Positions 32,621 to 43,862 are shown, counted from the first letter of the stretch. The stretch is DNA of 64,000 bases from Thermogemmata fonticola (GCF_013694095.1 NZ_JACEFB010000002.1:62001-126000); one strand, 5' to 3'. Numbers and translations: made by a program. The notes: a model not told the origin generated them from the sequence alone.

Positions 32621-33556
32621 TCAATCCCGCAGTTCGCGTCCGGTGAGATGGAGGAAGACCCGTTCCAAGGAAGGCGGCCGAGCATCGATGGCCGTGATCT
32701 GGACGCCGACTTCCGCCGCCAAGCGCACGACGCGGGGGAGGACTTCCGCGACATGGTCTGTGAGAATTTCCCAACGTCCATCTTTTTGCACGGCATTTTT
32801 GACGCCGGGTAGGAGGGGCAGCCGCTCCAGGAAGTCGCGGTTGGCCTGTTCCACCGTCAGCAAAAGCTGGCCATCGAGCAGGGCGAGAAGGCGGGGAAGG
32901 GTGTCGCACGCTCGGAGACGGCCGTCGTCAAGGATGGCTAGACGCGGGCAGAGGGCTTCCACCTCTTCCAGGTAGTGACTGGTATACACAATTGTCATGC
33001 CGCCGCGGTTGAGGGTCCGGATCAACTCGAAGATGTAATTGCGGCTTTGGGGGTCCACCCCCGTGGTCGGTTCATCAAGAAACAGCAAGCGGGGGCGGTG
33101 GACAATCGCAGCGGCCAAATGCAACCGCCGTTTCATGCCTCCGGAGAAACTTGCCACCCGCTCCTCGGCCCGCTCCTCCAGCCCGACGGCCTGGAGCATC
33201 TCCGCGACTCGGCTTTCCAATTCCGAACCCTCCAGGCCATAGAGACGGGCGAAGAAGCGGAGATTTTCCCGCGCCGTCAGATCGGGATAGAGGGCCAGTT
33301 CCTGGGAAGCTAGTCCGATCCATCGGCGCAGGTCCCGGCGACGGCGATGGAACGTCTGGCCGAACAGGCGGACCTCCCCTCCATCCGCATCGAGCAAGCC
33401 GCAGAGTATCGAAATGAGCGTGGTTTTACCCGCCCCATTCGGCCCCAGTAATCCGAACAATTCCCCTTCATTCACCGTCAGTGAAACATCGTCCAGAGCG
33501 ACGGTGTCGCCGTAGCTCTTGCGAACATGAATCACTTCGAGAACGGGGCGGCTCAT
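32621..33556 (-). CDS. ABC transporter ATP-binding protein (ABC-2/DrrA type)
   Basis: A 311-residue nucleotide-binding subunit with Walker [18 protein letters not shown]-loop [13 protein letters not shown], signature [15 protein letters not shown], Walker [15 protein letters not shown] and the H-loop in [12 protein letters not shown]. After residue 220 there is a C-terminal domain as in drug/polysaccharide exporters of the ABC-2 class. The matching permease is not adjacent; the downstream gene encodes only a single-anchor protein. It diverges from the photolyase gene with a gap of about 115 bases holding both promoters. Confidence 0.9.
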   Translation of the reverse strand: MSRPVLEVIHVRKSYGDTVALDDVSLTVNEGELFGLLGPNGAGKTTLISILCGLLDADGGEVRLFGQTFHRRRRDLRRWIGLASQELALYPDLTARENLRFFARLYGLEGSELESRVAEMLQAVGLEERAEERVASFSGGMKRRLHLAAAIVHRPRLLFLDEPTTGVDPQSRNYIFELIRTLNRGGMTIVYTSHYLEEVEALCPRLAILDDGRLRACDTLPRLLALLDGQLLLTVEQANRDFLERLPLLPGVKNAVQKDGRWEILTDHVAEVLPRVVRLAAEVGVQITAIDARPPSLERVFLHLTGRELRD

Positions 33557-33671
33557 GGTGACTATGAATTGTTCTAGCGGTTGATCCGACGGCTAACAGG
33601 GGGCGGAGATCACCCTGCGATTCAGAACCCCTTAGCTCCAAGCTGAGGTGTGCCCTGCGGGAGGTAGGAAG

Positions 33672-35315
33672 ATGCCGACCTCAGATCATGGGCGGACGAG
33701 TCCGGATCGGATTCGCAGTGTCAACGATCGTTCTCCCGATCCCCGCGGCCAGTATGTGCTGTACTGGATGCAGACCAGCCGCCGTCTGCATTGCAATCAT
33801 GCCCTGGACGTGGCGGGGTATTGGGCGGTCCGACTCCACAAGCCTTTGGTCATTTACGAGGGGTTGAAGCGGCATTATCCCTGGGCCAATGCTCGGCTTC
33901 ACGTCTTCGCCCTGGAGGGAATGCGGGACAATGCCGCGGCAGCACGCCACTACGGCTTGACCTATTGGCCATTTGTGGAAACGCCGGATTATCCAGGGCA
34001 CGGTTTGGTCCGACGCTTGGCAGCCCAAGCCTGCCTCGTGGTGACCGATGATTACCCTGCCTACATTGTGCCAGCCCATATTCAGGCGTTGGCAGGCTCG
34101 ATTCACGTACCTTTGCTCTGTGTGGATGGCAACGGACTGATTCCCCTGCGGCAGTTGGGACCGCTGCCGGGTGCTGCCGCCCATTTGCGCCCGCGGTGGC
34201 ACCGTCACTTTCCCCAAGCCTGGCAGCAGAGAGCGGCGAGCGTTCCGGATTTCCCCGCTTTTGTGAGGCGAACCGTTACGCCTCCCTTTCCTGTTTGGGA
34301 TGTCCCGCAGGACCTAACCACGGCCGTGTCCCGGCTTGGTATCGATCAGTCCGTTCCCCCTGTGCCAGCGACTCCTGGTGGCACTCAAGCTGGCCAAGCT
34401 CGTCTTCGTGAGTTCGTGGCTCATCGACTGAGTCGCTACGCTGCGGAGCGCAATCAACCGAGCGATCCGCAGCAGGGGGCATCCAGCGGCTTGAGTCCCT
34501 ATCTACGCTGGGGGCATATTAGCATTCAGGAAGTGGTCGAGGCGGTACTAGGTCCCGATTGGTCACTAGACGAGCTAGACAGGAGTGCAGCGGGACGGCG
34601 CGAAGGATTCTTCTGCCGTGATGCTAATATCAACGCTTTTCTCGACGAAAGCTTGATCTGGCGGGATGTCGGCTACGTCTGGCACTACTTTTTCCGCCCC
34701 CAGGTGTTGGCTATGACGGGCCAGCCACCGGGAACGGTCAGTTGGCATACGGGAGCGCATCCGCCGCACTTCCATTTTGCTCGCTGGGATTTTTCTACGG
34801 GATCCAGCGATCCACTGGCCTTGGTGCTGCCGAAGTGGGCCTATACCACCTTGCAGCAGCATGCACAAGACCCCCGTCCTTACAGTTATGATCTGGAGCA
34901 ATTCGAGCATGCGGACACACACGATCCCCTCTGGAATGCCGCCCAGCAAGAGCTGCTCCTGACCGGACGCATCCACAACTATCTCCGCATGTTGTGGGGG
35001 AAGAAGGTCCTGGAGTGGTCCCCTTCGCCGCTCCAAGCCTACTTCATCCTGGAACATCTCAACAACAAATACGCTCTGGATGGGCGGGACCCCAACTCGT
35101 ACACCGGCATCCTTTGGTGCTTTGGTTTATTCGATCGGCCCTGGACTCCGGAGCGGCCCGTCTTCGGCAAAGTCCGGTACATGTCTTCGGAGAACACGGC
35201 TCGGAAGTTCCCTTTGCGCGGCTACTACGAGTATGTGTCCCGCCTGAGTGCTGCGGCCAAGGGAACAGCTCCGTCTCGACAAGGCCATCTTTTCCCATAC
35301 AACGATGGCACCTGA
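33672..35315 (+). CDS. phrB: class II CPD photolyase (DNA photolyase/FAD-binding)
   Basis: A 547-residue cryptochrome/photolyase of the class II type. It opens with YVLYWMQTSRRLHCNHALDV, the class II start around residue 30, continues with YEGLKRHYPWANARLH and ends with LNNKYALDGRDPNSYTGILW and FGKVRYMSSENTARKFPLRG, the FAD-domain signatures. It repairs UV-made cyclobutane pyrimidine dimers using blue light and FADH-. Usual length is about 450-470; here the extra residues lie in the N-terminal tail and in the middle (after GSIHVPLL). A GGGAGGTAGGAAG ribosome site precedes ATG 33672. ahcY follows 72 bases downstream. Confidence 0.88.
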   Translation: MPTSDHGRTSPDRIRSVNDRSPDPRGQYVLYWMQTSRRLHCNHALDVAGYWAVRLHKPLVIYEGLKRHYPWANARLHVFALEGMRDNAAAARHYGLTYWPFVETPDYPGHGLVRRLAAQACLVVTDDYPAYIVPAHIQALAGSIHVPLLCVDGNGLIPLRQLGPLPGAAAHLRPRWHRHFPQAWQQRAASVPDFPAFVRRTVTPPFPVWDVPQDLTTAVSRLGIDQSVPPVPATPGGTQAGQARLREFVAHRLSRYAAERNQPSDPQQGASSGLSPYLRWGHISIQEVVEAVLGPDWSLDELDRSAAGRREGFFCRDANINAFLDESLIWRDVGYVWHYFFRPQVLAMTGQPPGTVSWHTGAHPPHFHFARWDFSTGSSDPLALVLPKWAYTTLQQHAQDPRPYSYDLEQFEHADTHDPLWNAAQQELLLTGRIHNYLRMLWGKKVLEWSPSPLQAYFILEHLNNKYALDGRDPNSYTGILWCFGLFDRPWTPERPVFGKVRYMSSENTARKFPLRGYYEYVSRLSAAAKGTAPSRQGHLFPYNDGT

Positions 35316-35363
35316 GAATGGGGAGCGTGTGGATAACACTGACTCAGGCTATCCGCAGGTTGA

Positions 35364-36752
<1,389 letters not shown>

Positions 36753-36802
36753 TTTCCAATCCCTGCTGCCGAAGCGGTCCCGATAGGCTGCTTTCCGGAC
36801 CA

Positions 36803-37903
36803 TCACCCCGTTGTTTCCGGTGGTAGATGCGAACCGTTCCTCGCGGGGAGAGTCGAAACGGCGGGAGGGTGGCCTCCCTCCGACATGTCATCGCCTTGCC
36901 AGGAACCACTCAGCGGCTTTCCGTTTCGGCGGTAGATGCGTTCGATCCGCTCGCGGGTCAGGCCGAGGACCTTGTCGAAACGTCCGAGTTTGAGGCCGGC
37001 GATCCCGGTCTCATAGCTGGCCAGATTGTGGAGGATGGCGACATCGTTGCGGATTTCCCGATCCAGTTCCCGGCGGAAGAGCCAGCGGATCAGGCGCAAT
37101 CCTCCAGTGGGACCAGGATAGCGGGACCGGGCAAAGCCGATGGAGAAGACGCGTGTGCGCTGCTGGTCCCACGGAACATAGAAGACATAGACACGCCAGC
37201 GGACCATCCGTTCGCAGCGGCCTGTGGCATCGGTCCACCAATGGTCGAAGACGGAGTGGACAGGGGAGAAGCGGGTGGTCCAGTGATCGTGGAACAGATC
37301 GCCGCGGCGCAAGCCCAGCCAAAGGGCATAGAGCCAGAAAATCCGCTTGCTCGGCCCGCGATTGCGCACCCAAACGGTGTCGTCATTCGCCTGGTACTCC
37401 ACCACGACTTCGTGCAGCCGCTCCAAATCGTAGCCGAAAGTGCGGTGGACGGTGCCGCTGTGTTCGATTTCATTGAAGTTGTCCACGGTCAGCTCTAGCG
37501 GAGCCGGGGCGTCATGCACGAACGTGCCGATGTAGTAAAATCCCTCGGCTTCGATGGCGGGGAAGGCCGCCTGGCTGTCCCGCGGTTTGATCCAGACGAG
37601 GCCGTGGATTTCGCGGGTCTCATAGCTAGAAATGCAAGCGTGGAGTTTGGGCGTCGCAGGACTTTCGCCTTGACCGTCGGGAGAAAACGTCCAGCCGTGA
37701 TAGCGGCAGCGCAAGCGCTCGCCGACGACTTCCCCAGCACTGAGCTTGAAACGCCGGTGGGGGCAGATGTTGGACAGGGCGCCCACCTGCCCGCTTCGAG
37801 TGCGGAATAGGACAATCGGAATACCCGCCAATTGCACCTCAAGCGGTTGCCCCCTCAAGTCGGCACTGCGAGCCACAGGATGCCAATGCTCCAGCATGCC
37901 CAT
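36803..37903 (-). CDS. Rieske non-heme iron ring-hydroxylating oxygenase, alpha-like subunit
   Basis: A 366-residue Rieske oxygenase. The [2Fe-2S] site is Cys47-x-His49 (NICPHRRFKLS) and Cys66-x2-His69 (RCRYHGWTF). The mononuclear iron site has Asn/Glu and His148/His153 in NEIEHSGTVHRTFGYD. Such enzymes hydroxylate or demethylate aromatic or sterol-like substrates with electrons from a separate reductase, which is not encoded here. A related family in planctomycetes is annotated aromatic ring-hydroxylating dioxygenase; the substrate is unknown. The start at 37903 was chosen because the frame upstream overlaps ribE; GGGAG is nearby. Confidence 0.85.
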   Translation of the reverse strand: MGMLEHWHPVARSADLRGQPLEVQLAGIPIVLFRTRSGQVGALSNICPHRRFKLSAGEVVGERLRCRYHGWTFSPDGQGESPATPKLHACISSYETREIHGLVWIKPRDSQAAFPAIEAEGFYYIGTFVHDAPAPLELTVDNFNEIEHSGTVHRTFGYDLERLHEVVVEYQANDDTVWVRNRGPSKRIFWLYALWLGLRRGDLFHDHWTTRFSPVHSVFDHWWTDATGRCERMVRWRVYVFYVPWDQQRTRVFSIGFARSRYPGPTGGLRLIRWLFRRELDREIRNDVAILHNLASYETGIAGLKLGRFDKVLGLTRERIERIYRRNGKPLSGSWQGDDMSEGGHPPAVSTLPARNGSHLPPETTG

Positions 37904-38039
37904 TTCGATGTACTCCCGCAGGTGATGGCGGCGGCGATTTCTTTCATCGGTGTTTTTGTCTTGCCAGGGATAATGTAAATGGGAGCAACAAAGATGCCAG
38001 GAGCCAGAGGAACGGACACGATTGGATTCAGGAGAAACC

Positions 38040-38651
38040 ATGTTTACAGGATTGGTCCAGGCGATGGGAATGGTCCGCTGGCAGACGGGCGACCAGAGTG
38101 GCCGGCGAATGCTCATTGGTGGTACGCCGCTTGTGGAACGACTTTCAGTGGGAGATAGCGTCGCTGTCGATGGCGTCTGCCTGACGGTCGCCGCCAAAGA
38201 GGGGGATGGCTTCGCCGCCCAGGTCGGGCCGGAGACGCTGGCACGCACCACCTTGGGCCAACTGCGGCCAGGAGATATGGTGAACCTGGAACCCGCCCTG
38301 CGTGCCGGAGACCCCTTGGGCGGCCATCTGGTCACTGGACATGTCGATACCGTGGGAACCATCGTCGCGGAAGCTCACGAGGGAGAATGGCGCTATGTGG
38401 ACATCCGTTACCCCTCCTCATTTGCCGATTACCTGGCGCCGCAAGGGTCGATCGCCGTCGATGGTGTTAGCCTGACCATTGTCTCCTGTACCGAGGATCA
38501 CTTCCGTATCATGTTGATTCCCCACACTCTGGCTGTGACCACACTGGGGCGCAAGAGTGTAGGGGCCGCAGTCAATCTCGAATTTGACCTCATTGCCAAG
38601 TATATTTGTCGTTTGGTGCGCCGTTATGTCGGATCAGCGAATGCCCATTGA
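38040..38651 (+). CDS. ribE: riboflavin synthase, alpha subunit
   Basis: A 203-residue riboflavin synthase that dismutates two 6,7-dimethyl-8-ribityllumazine molecules to riboflavin. Two tandem lumazine-binding domains show the duplicated pattern: MFTGLVQAMG start, DSVAVDGVCLTVAA in the first domain and GSIAVDGVSLTIVS in the second, with GHVDTVGTI between. AGGAGAAACC precedes ATG 38040; an in-frame ATG at 38022 is less likely. No other rib gene or FMN riboswitch is nearby. Its last bases overlap the start of rsmA. Confidence 0.95.
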   Translation: MFTGLVQAMGMVRWQTGDQSGRRMLIGGTPLVERLSVGDSVAVDGVCLTVAAKEGDGFAAQVGPETLARTTLGQLRPGDMVNLEPALRAGDPLGGHLVTGHVDTVGTIVAEAHEGEWRYVDIRYPSSFADYLAPQGSIAVDGVSLTIVSCTEDHFRIMLIPHTLAVTTLGRKSVGAAVNLEFDLIAKYICRLVRRYVGSANAH

Positions 38652-39699
38652 GCGAGATGCCATGACTAGCCAGTCGGATCATTCGGGAACGGTGAGCCAG
38701 CCAGAGGGGCAGGAGGCTACACCACCGGCTCAGGTCAATCGTGCTGCGGAGATTCCTCCACCCTCTGAGGAGATGGGAGCAGAGCCGGACTCAGCGGCAG
38801 GGGAGGCGAAGGCAGCATCGCCCCGCCAGACGCTGCGGTATCTGCGGGACTTGCTCGCCGCCCATGGGATTCAAGCCAAGAACAAGCTGGGGCAGAGCTT
38901 CCTGATCGATCTGAATCTGTTGGACCTGCTGGTACGCAGTGCGGAGCTGGATCGGCGCGACGCCGTACTGGAAGTCGGCACGGGAACCGGATCACTCACC
39001 GCGCAGCTCGCTGATCAGGCCGGAGCCGTGGTGACGATCGAGATCGATCCGGCTTTAGCCGCCATTGCCCAGCAGGTGGTTGGCCCTCGCCCCCACGTGC
39101 GTTTTCTGCAGGGGGACGCCTTGGCCAACAAAAACCAGATGAATCCCCAGTTGCTCGCAAGCTGGGATGAAATGGCTCAGGCCTTCTCCTGCAGCCGGAG
39201 GAAGGTAGTAGCCAATCTGCCGTATGTGATTGCTGCCCCGGTAATCAGCAATCTGCTGATTGCTCGCGAAGATATCGAACGGTTTGTTGTCATGGTGCAG
39301 TGGGAAATCGCCGAGCGTCTGCGAGCCGAGGTGGGCAGCAAGGATTACAACGCCCTCTCAATTCTGGTCCAGAGCCTGGCGGAAGTCGAGGTGATCCGCA
39401 AGGTGGCGCCGAGCAACTTCTTCCCACGCCCGCAGGTTGATTCCGCCATCGTTCGCATCCGTCCCGATCCCGCCCGGCGAGCCAGGGTGGGGGATGTGCC
39501 TCGGTTCCGCGCCTATCTCCGCGATCTGTTTGTTCACCGGCGCAAGAACCTGCGCCAGGCTCTGACCGGCTGGCCTCGCGGCCGGCAGGATAAAGCCACC
39601 GTCGATGCCCGCCTCCGCGCCCTAGGCATCGATGGTCAGGCACGCGCAGAAGACCTGACGATCGAGCAACACCTGCGCCTCTGCGAAGTCTTCGGTTAA
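38641..39699 (+). CDS. rsmA: 16S rRNA (adenine1518/1519-N6) dimethyltransferase
   Basis: RsmA/KsgA, which dimethylates two adjacent adenines in helix 45 of 16S rRNA late in 30S assembly. The core begins with LLAAHGIQAKNKLGQSFLID and has the SAM motif EVGTGTGSLTAQL, acidic IEIDPAL, QGDALANK, the catalytic ANLPYVIAAP and NFFPRPQVDSAIVR. The N-terminus carries a 50-70 residue low-complexity extension rich in Pro, Glu and Ala not seen in typical KsgA. Starts at 38626, 38641 and 38662 are all plausible; 38641 lies inside the ribE stop region, which implies coupling. Confidence 0.9.
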   Translation: MPIERDAMTSQSDHSGTVSQPEGQEATPPAQVNRAAEIPPPSEEMGAEPDSAAGEAKAASPRQTLRYLRDLLAAHGIQAKNKLGQSFLIDLNLLDLLVRSAELDRRDAVLEVGTGTGSLTAQLADQAGAVVTIEIDPALAAIAQQVVGPRPHVRFLQGDALANKNQMNPQLLASWDEMAQAFSCSRRKVVANLPYVIAAPVISNLLIAREDIERFVVMVQWEIAERLRAEVGSKDYNALSILVQSLAEVEVIRKVAPSNFFPRPQVDSAIVRIRPDPARRARVGDVPRFRAYLRDLFVHRRKNLRQALTGWPRGRQDKATVDARLRALGIDGQARAEDLTIEQHLRLCEVFG

Positions 39700-39701
39700 A
39701 C

Positions 39702-39734
39702 CCTGGAATCGTGGCGGCATTCCTGCGTTCCAGG
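39702..39734. terminator. inverted repeat in the convergent rsmA/caspase gap
   Basis: CCTGGAA (39702-39708) and TTCCAGG (39728-39734) form a 7-bp stem with a 19-base loop between the converging ends of rsmA and the caspase-like gene. There is no T-run, so it could be a weak bidirectional or factor-assisted terminator. Confidence 0.3.
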
Positions 39735-39772
39735 TCAGGGGCGAGTCCAGTTTCATGACACCGTGACCTTCC

Positions 39773-42700
39773 TCAGCGTGCCACCAGGGGCAGGTGAGGC
39801 AGTGCATGGGGGGGCGGGAAACAGACCGGATGCTGCTGGTGTTCCACGCCGCTTTCGCGCAGCAACTCCGGTACGCGCCGAGATACGTACTGGTAAAGTT
39901 CCTCCACGGTGAGGGTTCCGTCAGAGTTGCGATCCGCCGCTCGAAAACGCTGGCCGAGTGCTTCCAGAATGGCATAGGTGAAGACCCCGTGTTGCAACGC
40001 GGCGTCCTCATACGACTGCTCGTGGAGATCGCAAGCCGCGATGATGGCCGGCCCCTGCCCCAGGGGTACCAGCCGCCGCAACAAGCCCGCCTCGGCTGTC
40101 CTTCCGGAACGGCAGGCATCCAGCAGCACTAGCTTGCGGCAATTCAGGCGGCTTAAGGCGGCCACCAGCTCTTCTCCCCCGATCGCTGTGCGGGAGGCGG
40201 CCTGCGGGGCATAGTCATGGCAGCAGAGGACAAAGGAACCTTCCACGGCGGTGCTAGACCATCCGACGATGGATTCCGGTGTTGAAGCCTTCCTTTCCGT
40301 TGCGACTACATCCCCGTGACAGGCGAAGAACAGGATGACCAGATCATCGGGCTGGAGTTTGCCTTGCTGCTGGAGCTTTTCCAGTTGGGTCAGCGATTCG
40401 TGTAGGGAAGGACGGCGGACCTGCTCGTCCAGCAACAATTGCAACTCTCCCCGTGTGAAGTGTTTCTTCGGCCCCTGGTAAGCCAGCCACGCTTGGCGCA
40501 GCGCCACGGCATCATGGCGGGCATAGGTCAGATCGCTCAGACCACGGGCACGAACTCGGTCTGCCATGCGGTGGGCGGAGTAATCGTTAACTCCGACAGC
40601 GAGTCCGAAGAGCTGCCGTGGTTGGGGTGGCGTGGTCTCTTTCCGCAAGTAATGAACCGCTTCCGCCCGGCCTCGTGCGGGATTGTATGCCAGCGCCGTG
40701 ATCTGGTTCTCGCCGGTTCGCAACAAGGACGCTGGCACTTCCAGAGCCTCCTGGAATGACCTTTGCCCACGCAGGTCCCACGTACGATAGCGGTAATCGT
40801 TGAGCCATAACTCGACGCGTTCCGGCAGTAGATCGGGATTATTTCCCGGAAGTTGCACGCTCAAACGCAAGGGTACGACGGGACCGCGGACCTCCGTTAC
40901 GTCCACGGCGAGTTCCAGCGGCGGCGGTTCCACTTCCCGGAAGGACTGCCGCAAGGGATTTTGACCGCGGCCCAAGCGAAGGGCTTCCGCTACCGAGCGA
41001 GTTTGTAGCAGCCGACGGATGACCTCCGGCTTCAAAAACAGATGCTGGAAGCGCTCCAGAGGATGAAACTGCGGTGTACCATCCACCGCAGCGTCGTTGA
41101 CGTGCCAACCTACATAGCGGTCGCCATGCGGGGAGTCGGTGTAATAATAGTTCCCGTGCCACATCCAGAGCACGCTGTCACTAAGATGTCCTTGTTCATC
41201 GAACACCGGGAACCATTTCCACAGGGGACGCTGCTTGAGGCGTGTCGGACTGGCTCGCAAGGCCTTCCCGGCTTGCCAAGCGAAAAAATACTCGATTCCC
41301 GATTGCGGCTGACGCAGCTTCTCCAAGGCTTGCGGGATGGTGCCTTTGGGCGGTCGATGGCGGCGGCGGTCCCAGACCAATTCCCCGTCGACGGCAAGCA
41401 ACACGATGGTATCGCCAGGAGACAACCCAGCTTCCCAGGCGGGTGAACCGACATCCACTGCCGTGACAGTCAGTTGGCCGTCGCGCGCGGCAAAACTAGC
41501 TCCCAAGGCTGCCTGAGACGGCCAGTCGGCGAGGCTCCACGCTGCCACGGTTTGGTCGGAACTAGCAGTGACAAACCATTGACCCTGTGCATCCGCCACA
41601 ATTGCATTCACTTCCGCGCCATGACCAATGTAAAGCTTGCTCCGCGGCAACTCGGCCTGCCCCGTGCGCGGGTTGAGCCGCACGTGCGCCGGATCGATCT
41701 CGAACAGGGAACAGCCATAATAATGGCCGACCAGCAAGCGCGGCGGTCGATCGGCAGGAGTGGGGACGAAGGTATAACAGGTCGGAGCTTGGTCCTGATC
41801 CGCATCCAGGGCGAGACGCCAGCGCGGGCCGGAACCATCCGCCTCCGGACGCGCGACATACCAGACAAAACGGGAGTGTTGGTCCGGCACGACTCGCCAA
41901 CCCCGATCCGTGTCGCGTACGCCGATCCAGCGATGAGTGGTGTCTACCGTGGTCCGCAAACGTTCCAGATGGTAGCGTATCCAAGGGCCTTTCCCTCGCG
42001 CGTTCGGATGCCAAGCCTCTTCCTGACGCTGGACCTGGATACCCAGAATTGCTCCGTCTTCCGAAAGATTGACGCCATAGAGTCGCCGGCCCGCTCCGCG
42101 AATAACACTTGATGGTGTCACGCCCTTGTCTGTGATCCGCAACAAGGCCACCTCATCAGCGTCCCCCCCGGCCACGGCCAGGTAGTCGTCCCGCTGCGGA
42201 TGGAAAGCGAGCGCCTCGACCCGCCCTGGATGAGGCCAGTGACGATACGCTGGTTTGTCTTTCGACGCTTCATCCCAAGCATACAAGCGGATATGGTCGT
42301 TCCCTTCCAGATAGAACCGGGGCTGGCCTGCTGGAGCAGGTCGGGCACTACCCACTCCCACCGCAAGCATCCGCCCATCCCGGCGCCAGGCCAGACAGCG
42401 CGGAAAGTGATCCTCCGGCAAAGGCAGCGGCACGGTTTGCTGGCCATCCGCGGAACGCAGCAGCACCAACGGACCTTTCAGAGCGACTGCGAGCCACCGG
42501 CCATCCGGCGACCAAGCCGCTTGATGCACTGGATAGCGGGGATGGGGGGGGAGATGCACCCGAAAGAGCAACTGGACAGGCGGGACTTCGGGCGGCGGTT
42601 CCTCACCTGGTCCTTCAGGGAGCGAGCAAGCCACCACTTGACCGGCATACGACACGGCCCAGAGGGTTTGGCGGTTGGTAAAGTGTAATGCACACGGAAA

Positions 42701-43375
42701 ATTGTAAGGCGTCCTTCCCCCTGCTGCGGCAAGAGAGGGACAGCGTCCGATGCATAGCGGAGCCGACCAGGTGCGGCCGTCCGGTTGGGGGACAGTGAGT
42801 TTCTCCGGTTTCCAGAGCCACAAACTGCCGTCTGCCGTTCCGAAGGCGACACGTTCCCCCTTCGGATCAAATGCCACAGCGGTGACAGCATCAAAATGCG
42901 TTTGTCCTTCCACTCCACGCGGCCAAGTGAGGGCGAGTGTCTTGCCGCTGCTGCTATCCAGGATCGCCACCGAACTGATCCGTAAGCCGTATCCCCCGAC
43001 GGCCGCCCGCCGGCCATCCGGACTCACCGAGACAGCCTTGATTCCGCCCAACTGATCCCGCCAAGCTCGCCAGCGTAATGTCCGTTTTTGTGAGGCGGAA
43101 TTGTCCAGGGTCAAGCGGCCGTCTCCGTCCGCTTGGCAGGGCCACAGACGCACGACCTTGTCATCCCCTGCCGCATAAAGATATTTCCCATCCGGAGTGA
43201 AACCCAGCACATCGCACGTTCCGTAACGGCCTCCCGCTTCCAGGCACACTTCCGGCTCATCCCGCGCTCGTCGGTCATATTGCTGGCCATGCGCCTCCCC
43301 CGCTCCCCATAACAAGAGCCACGCGATGATCCCCGCGCCCCCTCCCGTTGGACTCCAAGCACCCCCTAACCGCAT
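39773..43375 (-). CDS. WD40 - PDZ - caspase-like peptidase - EF-hand fusion protein
   Basis: A 1200-residue exported protein with four modules. A signal segment (GAGIIAWLLLWGAGEAHGQ) is followed by an N-terminal WD40-type propeller (VLGFTPDGKYLYAAGDDKVV, VAFDPKGERVAFGTADGSLW, LAWRRDGRMLAVGVG and others up to about residue 615). Next is a PDZ-like segment near 625-690 (SPAWEAGLSPGDTIVLLAVD). The caspase-fold (peptidase C14) domain near 940-1130 has the catalytic dyad His1020 (LFFACHGD) and Cys1088 (LLDACRSG). A Ca-binding EF-hand follows at about 1148-1160 (DRNSDGTLTVEEL). Bacterial caspase homologues of this kind act in signalling or cell-death-like processes. AGGAGCCATACC before ATG 43375 sets the start. 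Confidence 0.88.
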   Translation of the reverse strand: MRLGGAWSPTGGGAGIIAWLLLWGAGEAHGQQYDRRARDEPEVCLEAGGRYGTCDVLGFTPDGKYLYAAGDDKVVRLWPCQADGDGRLTLDNSASQKRTLRWRAWRDQLGGIKAVSVSPDGRRAAVGGYGLRISSVAILDSSSGKTLALTWPRGVEGQTHFDAVTAVAFDPKGERVAFGTADGSLWLWKPEKLTVPQPDGRTWSAPLCIGRCPSLAAAGGRTPYNFPCALHFTNRQTLWAVSYAGQVVACSLPEGPGEEPPPEVPPVQLLFRVHLPPHPRYPVHQAAWSPDGRWLAVALKGPLVLLRSADGQQTVPLPLPEDHFPRCLAWRRDGRMLAVGVGSARPAPAGQPRFYLEGNDHIRLYAWDEASKDKPAYRHWPHPGRVEALAFHPQRDDYLAVAGGDADEVALLRITDKGVTPSSVIRGAGRRLYGVNLSEDGAILGIQVQRQEEAWHPNARGKGPWIRYHLERLRTTVDTTHRWIGVRDTDRGWRVVPDQHSRFVWYVARPEADGSGPRWRLALDADQDQAPTCYTFVPTPADRPPRLLVGHYYGCSLFEIDPAHVRLNPRTGQAELPRSKLYIGHGAEVNAIVADAQGQWFVTASSDQTVAAWSLADWPSQAALGASFAARDGQLTVTAVDVGSPAWEAGLSPGDTIVLLAVDGELVWDRRRHRPPKGTIPQALEKLRQPQSGIEYFFAWQAGKALRASPTRLKQRPLWKWFPVFDEQGHLSDSVLWMWHGNYYYTDSPHGDRYVGWHVNDAAVDGTPQFHPLERFQHLFLKPEVIRRLLQTRSVAEALRLGRGQNPLRQSFREVEPPPLELAVDVTEVRGPVVPLRLSVQLPGNNPDLLPERVELWLNDYRYRTWDLRGQRSFQEALEVPASLLRTGENQITALAYNPARGRAEAVHYLRKETTPPQPRQLFGLAVGVNDYSAHRMADRVRARGLSDLTYARHDAVALRQAWLAYQGPKKHFTRGELQLLLDEQVRRPSLHESLTQLEKLQQQGKLQPDDLVILFFACHGDVVATERKASTPESIVGWSSTAVEGSFVLCCHDYAPQAASRTAIGGEELVAALSRLNCRKLVLLDACRSGRTAEAGLLRRLVPLGQGPAIIAACDLHEQSYEDAALQHGVFTYAILEALGQRFRAADRNSDGTLTVEELYQYVSRRVPELLRESGVEHQQHPVCFPPPHALPHLPLVAR

Positions 43376-43697
43376 GGTATGGCTCCTGTTCTTCCCGAAC
43401 TTCTCCACATCCGTAACAACTTGGCCGTTTCCCGACCATGCTGACCCTACTCTAGCCTACACCATCCTGATAATGCAGAACGAGACGTTTCCGAGGACAC
43501 ATCATCAGCCCTTCGACAGCCCCCACGCTGCGAGACATTGCAAACCTGCCAGGGCTGCCTCGAAATATGCCCATCCGCAAGCTGGAACAGCGAGAAAGGA
43601 CCGCTTTTTTCTGCTTCTCATCCGGCCTCCAAAAGGACTGAAGTCACCGCCCCTGGACCTGCCGTTATCCAGAGGTGAAAAATTTTCCATTTTTTAC

Positions 43698-43726
43698 TTG
43701 ACAAGTTCGATTTTATTGTACATACT
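43698..43726 (+). promoter_or_regulatory. near-consensus sigma-70 promoter
   Basis: TTGACA (43698-43703), a 17-base AT-rich spacer and CATACT (43721-43726) give a strong-looking plus-strand promoter. The next plus-strand gene starts at 44124, so the transcript would have a leader of about 390 bases or encode a small RNA. Confidence 0.5.
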
Positions 43727-43862
43727 TTCAATAACCTGACGGCGAATCGGGTTTTCTCTTCGAGTAGGAACCTTCCCACGGAGCGAGAGATCACCCCGCC
43801 ATCGGGTAGAGTTGCCAATGCTGGAGGGTAAAAAATGACCGGCTCTTTCACAGTTGGGTATC

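Noticed and set aside
37904-38039. FMN riboswitch before ribE
   Set aside because: The 136-base divergent leader lacks the conserved RFN core and is too short for the full element plus a terminator.
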